Below, in pieces: positions 9,268-16,255 of a stretch of DNA of 44,074 nucleotides. The notes below the pieces were generated by a model that was given only the letters and a program-made list of their open reading frames with translations, was not told the origin of the DNA and ran no database searches. This DNA comes from an uncultured Spirochaetaceae bacterium. GTDB lineage: Bacteria; Spirochaetota; Spirochaetia; Treponematales; Treponemataceae. Position 1 is the first letter of the stretch; every line of letters begins with the position of its first letter. A program made the translations under genes and the position numbers. The stretch lies in contig CACYWZ010000015.1 of NCBI GenBank assembly GCA_902778325.1, forward strand, positions 1 through 44,074, given 5' to 3'.

Positions 9268-9405
9268 GAACGATCGGGGCGTTGCGGGGTGTCCCCGCAG
9301 AAGCGGACAAGCAACAAAGCGGAGAGAATCGGCACTGCTTGCAGGGACGATTCGTGGGGCGACTTGCTTGGGAGCGAGGGGAAGGCTTTTCCCTCCTACT
9401 ATAAT
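9268..9405. other. GC-rich multi-hairpin element between defence genes
   Basis: This roughly 130-base stretch is far richer in G+C than both neighbours. It contains a perfect 17-base hairpin TGCGGGG-TGT-CCCCGCA, a GAATCG/CGATTC inverted repeat with a 16-base loop, and GGGAA/TTCCC around GGC, then ends in TATAAT (9400-9405). An open frame runs through it into rhuM, but the ribosome site places the rhuM start at 9424. It could be a small structured RNA, an insertion boundary or a REP-like element. Confidence 0.55.
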
Positions 9406-9423
9406 AAAAAAGGAGCGAAGCAA

Positions 9424-10434
9424 ATGCCAAACGAACTTGTAAAACAAATATTGTACATTCTCTATAAAGCAGATGAAGAAGATGTAAAAGTTAATGCACT
9501 ACTAAAGGACGAGTCTATCTGGCTTACACAAAATTCTATGGCAGAACTGTTTGATGTTAATGTTCCTGCGGTTTCAAAACATCTTAAAAATATATATGAA
9601 TGTGGGGAATTGGAGGAAGCTTCAACTATTTCCATTTTGGAAACAGTTCAAAAAGAAGGAACAAGATCCGTAAAAAGAAATGTGACCTTTTATAATCTCG
9701 ATGCCATTATCTCTGTAGGTTATAGAGTGAATTCTGCAAAAGCTACAAAGTTCCGCATTTGGGCTACAAATGTATTAAAGGAATACATCAAAAAGGGCTT
9801 TGTGCTGGATGATGAACGGCTAAAGCAGGGCGAAAATGTTTTTGGAAAGGATTATTTCCATGAACTTTTGGAAAGAGTCCGCTCAATTCGTGCAAGTGAA
9901 CGCAGAATCTGGCAGCAGATTACTGATATTTTTGCGGAATGTTCCATTGATTATGATAAAAACTCTGAAATTACAAAACAGTTTTATGCCACTGTTCAAA
10001 ATAAGTTTCATTTTGCTATTACAGGCCAGACTGCGGCAGAAATTGTTTATGACAAGGCCGATCATAAAAAAGAGCACATGGGTTTAACTACATGGAAGAA
10101 TTCTCCTGATGGCCGCATCTTGAAATCTGATGTGAATATTGCAAAAAACTATCTTTCTGAAAAGCAAATCCGTCAGCTGGAAAGAGCTGTGAGCGGTTAT
10201 TTTGATTATATTGAGGATTTGATTGAACGCGAGATTCCTTTTAATATGGAACAGTTTGCGGCAAGCGTAAATGAATTTCTTGAATTCCGAAAGTACGATA
10301 TTCTTGAAGGAAACGGAAGGATTTCAAGAAACAAAGCTGATGAAAAAGCCTTTAGTGAATATGAAGTTTTCAATAAGACTCAAAAGATAGATTCTGATTT
10401 TGATAAGTTATTAAGAAAGATTCAAAAGAAATAA
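9424..10434 (+). CDS. rhuM: RhuM-family protein
   Basis: This 336-residue protein belongs to the virulence RhuM family by its opening, with an N-terminal winged-helix-like region (SIWLTQNSMAELFDVNVPAVSKHLKNI) and the conserved FYNLDAIISVGYRVNSAKATKFRIWA. A Fic-like C-terminal part is common in this family, but I see no HPFxxGNGR motif here. The molecular function is unknown. RhuM genes frequently lie inside type I restriction operons. The ATG at 9424 is chosen because GGAG lies 9 bases upstream; a longer frame from 9289 passes through the GC-rich element. The region around the start resembles that of hsdM at 19 of 22 positions. Confidence 0.85.
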   Translation: MPNELVKQILYILYKADEEDVKVNALLKDESIWLTQNSMAELFDVNVPAVSKHLKNIYECGELEEASTISILETVQKEGTRSVKRNVTFYNLDAIISVGYRVNSAKATKFRIWATNVLKEYIKKGFVLDDERLKQGENVFGKDYFHELLERVRSIRASERRIWQQITDIFAECSIDYDKNSEITKQFYATVQNKFHFAITGQTAAEIVYDKADHKKEHMGLTTWKNSPDGRILKSDVNIAKNYLSEKQIRQLERAVSGYFDYIEDLIEREIPFNMEQFAASVNEFLEFRKYDILEGNGRISRNKADEKAFSEYEVFNKTQKIDSDFDKLLRKIQKK

Positions 10435-10465
10435 TACAAAAAGTTCTTTAGGAGGTAAGAGCACA

Positions 10466-11101
10466 ATGAAACCTGAAATGTGTAAACAAGAAGAAAATCT
10501 AAATCTAGCTTTTTCTATTTGTATACAATCATTTATGCCGCTAATTTTTATTTTATTAGTTGTTCATTTTAATTTTATTTTTCTAGAAAGTGATAATTTT
10601 AACTTATGGACAAACACTTATAATTTTAATGTCACTAAGTTTTTCCAAAATAATTATTTATTGTTATTCATTTATTTTATTTATATTGTTTTTTTATTTA
10701 TTGGCTTCAGCACAAAACATAAACTAAATAAAATAGTTAAAAATCAGCAAAATGGTGGCTATAGTGTAGAATCTGTTTCAAAACATGAAAAACAAAGTTT
10801 AAATTATTTTTTGACTTATTTGTTTCCATTATTAGGTAATACGCCATCTAACATTAAAGACTTCTTAGCATTTTTATTATTATCAATAATAATAGTGTAT
10901 TGTGTTTTTAAAGAAAATCTTTTTTTTGATAATATTGTTCTAACACATTTCTTCAACTATTTAGTTTTTGATTTTTCTTGTAAAGAAACAAAGGAAAAAT
11001 GTATAGGTATTACAAAGAACACAATACCAACAGAAGATCAAAATATTAGGTTTCAAAGGATATATAAAAACGTTTATTATGTGGAAGTGATAAAAAAATG
11101 A
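10466..11101 (+). CDS. kwaA: Kiwa-like membrane protein KwaA
   Basis: This 211-residue protein has about four hydrophobic segments (around 17-40, 62-82, 113-124 and 132-148) and a hydrophilic C-terminus ending in RFQRIYKNVYYVEVIKK. Size, membrane topology and the partner gene downstream match KwaA, the membrane sensor of the Kiwa anti-phage system, which reports phage attachment or membrane stress to KwaB. Sequence similarity is not something I can prove by eye, so the name rests on architecture. It has a strong AGGAGG ribosome site, and its stop overlaps the next start by 4 bases. It is among the most AT-rich genes in the window. Confidence 0.65.
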   Translation: MKPEMCKQEENLNLAFSICIQSFMPLIFILLVVHFNFIFLESDNFNLWTNTYNFNVTKFFQNNYLLLFIYFIYIVFLFIGFSTKHKLNKIVKNQQNGGYSVESVSKHEKQSLNYFLTYLFPLLGNTPSNIKDFLAFLLLSIIIVYCVFKENLFFDNIVLTHFFNYLVFDFSCKETKEKCIGITKNTIPTEDQNIRFQRIYKNVYYVEVIKK

Positions 11102-12045
11102 AGATTGAAGAATTAGAAAAAAACATAAAAGATAATATCTTTACAACACCAAATTACCCCGAATTAGAAATCTATGTTTTATTACATGATTTAAGCAATC
11201 CTGAAACTAAATATTTATCTTCAGAGAATGAAGTCAGGGATGATATCAAGAAAGAGATAGAAAATAATATTTCTTCTTTTTTCATTAAATACAAGGATGA
11301 ATTAAATGGTGCATTATTAGAACAAGAAGATTTGGTAAAAGATAAGAGGGGTATTTATCGAATAAAAGAAGATAAACAGTTCGCTCCTTTCAAAACTATT
11401 ATAGCTAAACTAAAATCTGATAATAAACTCAAATTAGAAGAAGCAGACAAGATAAAAGGATATTTATTTAAGTTTATTAATAGAAATAAAAGCTTATATG
11501 TTTTTTCAAAAGTTCATGAAATCAGCATGTATAATATAAAAAAAAATATTATCTATGCAGAAGAAGACAATTATTTTAAGAAGTTTAATAAAAAGTTAGT
11601 TCGAATTGAAACTCATGTAGATATTATTTTTTTCGAAGAAAATATACTCACAGATAAAATAAAATATTTAGAAAAAGATTTTTGTTATGAAAATCATGAA
11701 AAAAAAATTGCTAATAGCATGATGTCAGAATGGAAAAAAAGGCAACTAATAGAATACGATGATAAAAATCTAGCTTATTGGATAAGCAAACATCCTAAGT
11801 ATATAAAAAAATTATTAGCAATTAAAAACTCTGTTATTTTTAAAATGAATAAAGATGATTTGATAAAACGTATTTCAGAAGATACCTTTTATAAGAAAGA
11901 AATATCAATACAAGATAAGAAGATTATTATTAAATATGAAACAAAATTTAAGAGTTTTCTAACGATGATGAATGATGAACGAGTATATTCTTCGTTTTCT
12001 TCTACAACATATTTAAGTGATGATAAATATGTACAAGGAAACTAA
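11098..12045 (+). CDS. kwaB: Kiwa-like effector KwaB (DUF4868)
   Basis: This 315-residue protein, the same length as I recall for KwaB, is translationally coupled to the membrane gene before it (ATGA overlap). It is charged and soluble. The C-terminal KSFLTMMNDERVYSSFSSTTYLSDDKY resembles the DUF4868 ending, where a leucine/asparagine-aspartate turn precedes a Y.S.LT..Y pattern. The central IKGYLFKFINRNKSLYVFSKVHEI and VDIIFFEENILTDKIKYLEKDF also fit that family. In Kiwa, KwaB binds DNA and decreases phage late transcription and replication. Low G+C and its place just before hsdM point to a cassette inserted into the restriction operon. Confidence 0.65.
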   Translation: MKIEELEKNIKDNIFTTPNYPELEIYVLLHDLSNPETKYLSSENEVRDDIKKEIENNISSFFIKYKDELNGALLEQEDLVKDKRGIYRIKEDKQFAPFKTIIAKLKSDNKLKLEEADKIKGYLFKFINRNKSLYVFSKVHEISMYNIKKNIIYAEEDNYFKKFNKKLVRIETHVDIIFFEENILTDKIKYLEKDFCYENHEKKIANSMMSEWKKRQLIEYDDKNLAYWISKHPKYIKKLLAIKNSVIFKMNKDDLIKRISEDTFYKKEISIQDKKIIIKYETKFKSFLTMMNDERVYSSFSSTTYLSDDKYVQGN

Positions 12046-12059
12046 AAGGAGCAGAACAA

Positions 12060-13487
12060 ATGCCAAACATTGGTGGAATTATAAAGACATTGCAGAACAT
12101 AATGCGAAAGGACCAGGGAGTTTCTGGTGACGCGCAGAGAATAGAGCAGCTGGGCTGGATGATTACGCTTAAAATCATTGATGACAAGGAAGCCGAAATG
12201 GAACTTATCAGCGATGATTATGTTTCTGTGATTCCGAGTGAGTTCCAATGGAGAAACTGGGCGGCAGACAGTGAGGGAATCACTGGAGACGCACTTAAGG
12301 ATTTTGTTGACAATAAGCTTTTTCCCGGCTTGCAGAATCTGGATGTTTCTACCGGCAACAAGCGGGCTGTTTTGATTCGTGATATTTTTGCGGGCACTAA
12401 CAACTATATGAAAAACGGCACGATAATCCGTCAGGTTGTGAACAAACTCAACGAGATTGATTTTAATGCCAGCGAAGACCGCCACATGTTCGGAGATATT
12501 TACGAAGGACTCTTGCGTGATTTACAGAGCGCGGGTAACTACGGAGAGTTTTACACTCCGCGCGCTGTTACAGAAATTATGACAGAGATTATTAATCCTC
12601 GTCTTGGCGAAAAGGTTCTGGACCCGGCTTGTGGCACCGGAGGCTTTTTGACAAGCGCAATTGAAAATATCAGAAAACAGGATGTTCATTCGGTTGAAGA
12701 TTTGAAGGTGCTTGAAGAAACAATTCGAGGACAAGAATTAAAGCCGCTTCCGTTTATGCTTTGTGTTACAAACCTTATTCTGCACGATATTGAAGTTCCG
12801 AATGTTATGAACATGGACAGCCTTAACCGCGAATACACAAGCATCGGCGCAAAAGACAAAGTTGACATTATTCTTGCTAATCCACCTTTTGGTGCAAGCG
12901 TTTCCGATGGAGTGGAAACTAATTATCCTGCTAATTTCCGTACAACGGAAAGCGCAGACTTATTCTTGCTTTTGATGATTCGCTATTTGCGCGATGGTGG
13001 CCGAGCTGCGATTGTTCTGCCTGACGGCTCGTTGACAGGCGACGGCGTAAAACAGAGAATCCGCGAGGAGTTTTTGACTCAGTGTAATGTGCATACTATT
13101 GTGCGTTTGCCTAACTCTGTTTTCCAGCCTTATGCTAGTGTTGCGACAAATCTCTTGTTCTTTACAAAGGGTGAGCCTACTAAAGAAATCTGGTACTGGG
13201 AACACAAACTTCCAGAAGGGCAGAAGTCATATTCAAAAACAAAGCCGATTCAAAAAAGCGAATTTGATTCGCTCCTTGCATGGTGGAACAACAGAGCAGA
13301 AAGCGAACTCTCTTGGAAAGTCCCTGTAGAAGAAATTAAAAATGGCGGTTGGAATCTTGATATTAAGAACCCGTTTGTGAAAGAAGAAGAAGTTACACAC
13401 ACAACTTCAGAACTATTAGAAATGTTAGACAAATCTTTTTTGAAGAGCCAAGAGTTATTAAAAGAATTGAAAAGAGAGTTGAACTAA
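12060..13487 (+). CDS. hsdM: Type I DNA methyltransferase, M subunit
   Basis: This 475-residue N6-adenine methylase modifies host DNA and forms the core of the restriction complex. The helical HsdM_N domain occupies about 5-140. The catalytic domain starts at GEFYTPRAV (162-170), followed by the SAM motif DPACGTGGF (188-196) and the catalytic motif NPPF (274-277). An AAAAGGAG ribosome site precedes the ATG. It is the last gene of the locus, about 6.8 kb after the end of hsdR, with seven complete genes between them. Composition is closer to hsdR and hsdS than to the AT-rich modules. Confidence 0.95.
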   Translation: MPNIGGIIKTLQNIMRKDQGVSGDAQRIEQLGWMITLKIIDDKEAEMELISDDYVSVIPSEFQWRNWAADSEGITGDALKDFVDNKLFPGLQNLDVSTGNKRAVLIRDIFAGTNNYMKNGTIIRQVVNKLNEIDFNASEDRHMFGDIYEGLLRDLQSAGNYGEFYTPRAVTEIMTEIINPRLGEKVLDPACGTGGFLTSAIENIRKQDVHSVEDLKVLEETIRGQELKPLPFMLCVTNLILHDIEVPNVMNMDSLNREYTSIGAKDKVDIILANPPFGASVSDGVETNYPANFRTTESADLFLLLMIRYLRDGGRAAIVLPDGSLTGDGVKQRIREEFLTQCNVHTIVRLPNSVFQPYASVATNLLFFTKGEPTKEIWYWEHKLPEGQKSYSKTKPIQKSEFDSLLAWWNNRAESELSWKVPVEEIKNGGWNLDIKNPFVKEEEVTHTTSELLEMLDKSFLKSQELLKELKRELN

Positions 13488-13633
13488 AGCACATATACCC
13501 TTTTCGTGAAAACACAGACTTTCGGAATCACTAACTCAAGACAAATCACCATTGAAAGAGCACAGTGAGAGCGTGCAAAAGCAAAGCCTCTATAAAGGCT
13601 TTAGCACACCCAAAAAGCACACTCAGAGCATAT

Positions 13634-13721
13634 GTAAACAGACAGTTTGCAAGTTGTAAGCAGTCTGTTGTCGATTTGTAAATAGCCTTTTTGCAGTTTG
13701 TAAACAGTCTGTTTTCAGCTA
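13634..13721. repeat. 22-bp tandem array, four units
   Basis: The octamer GTAAACAG or a close variant starts at 13634, 13656, 13678 and 13700, exactly 22 bases apart. Unit 4 is the palindrome AAACAG-T-CTGTTT. Units 1 and 2 are partial palindromes. The array lies in the 428-base gap between hsdM and the cyclase gene. Elsewhere in this gap are a small hairpin AAAGCCT/AGGCTTT (about 13584-13603) without a T-run, and a TATAAT at 13752-13757 that may serve the cyclase. Confidence 0.8.
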
Positions 13722-13789
13722 TTATGCTACGGCTTTGCAACAACTCTTCCTTATAATATGAAAAACCTCAATCAACAGGCTTTGCTCCA

Positions 13790-13900
13790 ATGGGTGCTTT
13801 TGGGGAGGAGTTTGAAAGGAGTAAATGGAGTAAATATAGAACAAAAACAAAAAAGGGTGTATTCTTTGCTATCTCAATAGAAATCAACAATTTCGCATAA
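13790..13900 (+). pseudogene. Possible short gene remnant
   Basis: A 36-codon frame beginning MGAFGEEFERSKWSKY and ending ISIEINNFA has protein-like composition but no ribosome binding site. The same frame extends upstream to a stop without another ATG. It may be a leftover of a longer gene or chance coding. I do not recognise it. Confidence 0.2.
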
Positions 13901-13915
13901 GGAACGCACGACGAT

Positions 13916-15319
13916 ATGGAGTTCATAAGAAACCACCAACTAAACATAATGCTCTTTCTTACGGGAGTTTGCGCAATTCTTTCGCTTCTTGTGGCAATTT
14001 CAAAAAGCATTCCGTTCAGAAAAAAAATGCCGATTCTGATGATAGAGGTGGCAACGACGGCGCTTTTGATTGCAGACCGCTTCGCCTATCTTTATCGCGG
14101 AAACGTCAGCACGGTCGGCTACTGGGCGGTTCGGGTGTCGAATTTTCTTGTGTTTTTGATGAGTCTTATTATCATTTTGGGCTTCAACCTTTATCTTTTT
14201 GATTTGTATATGCGAGAGACAAAGCTAAAGGAAACACCAAAAAGGCTCGTGGTGTCGCTAAGGATAATTATCGCAGGGATTGCCCTCGTCGTTATTTCGC
14301 CGTTCATCGATTTTTATTACACATTCGACGAGATGAACCGCTATCACAGAACAGCGTTTATGCCGCTCAGCTACTTTTTCACGCTCATTCCGCTTGTGCT
14401 TCAGACTTCTCTTATTCTTTCTCACGCAAAGAAGTTGCAGCTCAACACAGTCGTGCCACTCGTGCTGTTTGCCACAGTGCCGATTATAGCCTCTGTCATA
14501 CAGTTTTTCGCCTACGGGCTTTCGCTTACGAACATTTCAACTGTCGGCTCATCGGTGATTCTTTACGTCTTTGCGCTAAGGAACTTGAACGAGTCTGTCG
14601 CAAGAGCGCACCGTCTTGAAATCCAGCTTCTCGAAAAGTACAAGGCAGACCTTGAAAAAACTGTTGAGGAGAGGACGCATGAGCTAAAGATTGCGAACGA
14701 GAAAGCGGAGAACCTTATCCTGAACATTTTGCCCAAGGAAATCGCGGACGAGCTTGCCGAACACCCCGACAAGACGATAGCGACGGAATATCCGAACGCG
14801 ACGGTGCTTTTCACTGACATCGTGGGCTTTACGAAAATGAGCAGCACGATGACAGCGCGCGAAACCGTCAATATGCTAAATCACATGATTTCGATTATTG
14901 ACGAGAGGGCAAAGCAGGCGGGAATCGAAAAGATAAAGACAATCGGGGACTCTTATATGGCGGCTTCGGGCTTGACGGCGGAAAGCGAGAACGACGGCGC
15001 TGAGCGTATGATTGAGTTTGCAAAGAACATTCTTTCGGACATCGAGGCTTACAACAAGACAGCAGCGAGAGCGCTCAAGGTGAGAATCGGGATAAACTCA
15101 GGGAATCTGGTTGGCGGCGTTATCGGAAAAACGAAGTTCATCTATGACGTTTGGGGAGACACGGTGAACGTGGCAAGCAGAATGGAAAGCACAGGAGAGC
15201 CGATGAAAATCCACATCACAGAAAAAACGCTCGAGCAATGCAGAACAAACGCGCCAATTTTTGAAAAGGTGGAGATGGAAATCAAGGGCAAAGGGAAAAT
15301 GAACACATATTTTCTTTGA
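13916..15319 (+). CDS. Membrane-bound class III adenylate cyclase
   Basis: This 467-residue protein makes cyclic AMP from ATP. Residues 1-222 form about seven membrane helices (first at 9-28). Residues 225-265 look like a coiled coil, followed by the linker NILPKEIADEL (270-280). The cyclase domain (about 292-467) has both metal aspartates (D301 in FTDIVGFT, D345 in TIGDSYM). Purine-selecting residues K341 and D411 are those expected for ATP and not GTP, and N418 and R422 stabilise the transition state. All catalytic residues are in one chain, so it should be active as a homodimer. The ribosome site AAGGA is somewhat far (13 bases). The membrane half is a sensor of unknown input. Confidence 0.88.
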   Translation: MEFIRNHQLNIMLFLTGVCAILSLLVAISKSIPFRKKMPILMIEVATTALLIADRFAYLYRGNVSTVGYWAVRVSNFLVFLMSLIIILGFNLYLFDLYMRETKLKETPKRLVVSLRIIIAGIALVVISPFIDFYYTFDEMNRYHRTAFMPLSYFFTLIPLVLQTSLILSHAKKLQLNTVVPLVLFATVPIIASVIQFFAYGLSLTNISTVGSSVILYVFALRNLNESVARAHRLEIQLLEKYKADLEKTVEERTHELKIANEKAENLILNILPKEIADELAEHPDKTIATEYPNATVLFTDIVGFTKMSSTMTARETVNMLNHMISIIDERAKQAGIEKIKTIGDSYMAASGLTAESENDGAERMIEFAKNILSDIEAYNKTAARALKVRIGINSGNLVGGVIGKTKFIYDVWGDTVNVASRMESTGEPMKIHITEKTLEQCRTNAPIFEKVEMEIKGKGKMNTYFL

Positions 15320-15335
15320 TTGAAAAGGAGATGCT

Positions 15336-15989
15336 ATGAATATTTTTGTGATTAGACACGGAGAAACTGATTGGAACAAGCAATTCCGCCTTCAAGGACG
15401 GACAAACATTCCGCTGAACGAAAACGGTCGAGAGCAGGCAAGAAAGACAGCGGAGGGCTTAAAGGAGATGGGCATTTCATTTGACACTGTTTACTCAAGT
15501 CCGCTTATCCGCGCTGTTGAAACAGCCGAAATTCTTTCGGGCTTTCCAAGAGACAAGATAAAGACGGACGAGAGAATCATCGAGTTGTCGTTCGGGAGAG
15601 CCGAAGGAACAACGCCCGCCGAGCGCAAGGGGAATGCTGAACTTTCGGCAATCACCAACTTTTTTGAAGCTCCAGAAAAATATCAGCCCGAAAGCGACGC
15701 CGAGAGTCTTCAAAGCGCGATTTCACGCACTGCTGTTTTTTGGGAAAGCGAGATAAAGGCGCTTGAAAACAAGTGCAATAATGTCCTTGTGTCAACACAC
15801 GGAGGAACGCTGCAATCACTTTTGCTCCACGTTGACGGTCGGAGCATTGCGCAATACTGGGACGTGAAAATCCCGAACTGCACGGTTAATCTTGTTACGC
15901 TGAAAGACGGAGTATTCTACGTTGAATATACAGCAAAAACATTTTACAAAGGTGGATTTTCAGGGGGAGCAGACTTTTTTGTCAAATAG
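15336..15989 (+). CDS. Histidine phosphatase (phosphoglycerate mutase-like)
   Basis: This 217-residue protein of the histidine phosphatase superfamily carries the catalytic motif VIRHGETDWN (H8) at its N-terminus, the phosphate-binding YSSPLIRAVETAEIL, an acidic catalytic region IIELSFGRAEG and the second histidine in VSTHGGTLQSLL. Members act as cofactor-independent-looking small-molecule phosphatases (GpmB, CobC, fructose-bisphosphatase types). The substrate cannot be told from sequence. It follows the cyclase by 16 bases and has an AAGGAG ribosome site, so the two are probably co-transcribed. Confidence 0.88.
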   Translation: MNIFVIRHGETDWNKQFRLQGRTNIPLNENGREQARKTAEGLKEMGISFDTVYSSPLIRAVETAEILSGFPRDKIKTDERIIELSFGRAEGTTPAERKGNAELSAITNFFEAPEKYQPESDAESLQSAISRTAVFWESEIKALENKCNNVLVSTHGGTLQSLLLHVDGRSIAQYWDVKIPNCTVNLVTLKDGVFYVEYTAKTFYKGGFSGGADFFVK

Positions 15990-16043
15990 GCTTTCAGATA
16001 AAGCCGCTTTGTGATAAAATGCTCAATTGAAAGGAAGGACAAC

Positions 16044-16211
16044 ATGAACGACAAAGCAGAAGCAGTTTATCAACGTTTGCAGCAAATGTATGAGATTATG
16101 TCGCAATCAGATAGCACCGAAGACATCGAAAAGGCAATCTTTGCCTTTGAAGATTGCGAAACAGATGCCGATTATGACAGCTGGCTCGAAAAATACAATT
16201 ACTACTGCTGA
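16044..16211 (+). CDS. Small acidic protein of unknown function
   Basis: This 55-residue acidic protein starts MNDKAEAVYQRLQQMYEIM and ends LEKYNYYC. It is predicted helical, with no known domain. A longer frame from 16011 exists, but the GGAAGG ribosome site lies 6 bases before the ATG at 16044, which decides the start. It is followed at once by a strong terminator and closes the cyclase/phosphatase unit. Confidence 0.65.
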   Translation: MNDKAEAVYQRLQQMYEIMSQSDSTEDIEKAIFAFEDCETDADYDSWLEKYNYYC

Positions 16212-16216
16212 CAAAA

Positions 16217-16250
16217 AAGAACCCGAATCACTTTGAATCGGGTTCTTTTT
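16217..16250. terminator. Bidirectional rho-independent terminator
   Basis: AAGAACCCGA (16217-16226) pairs with TCGGGTTCTT (16238-16247), extended inward by TCA/TGA after one mismatch. T-runs follow on both strands, so it can end the plus-strand small-protein transcript and the minus-strand SPOR-protein transcript, which converge here. Confidence 0.92.
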
Positions 16251-16255
16251 ATTTG

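Noticed and set aside
9289-9423. N-terminal extension of rhuM through the GC-rich element
   Set aside because: The added residues are not protein-like for this family and the ribosome site just before 9424 supports the shorter form.
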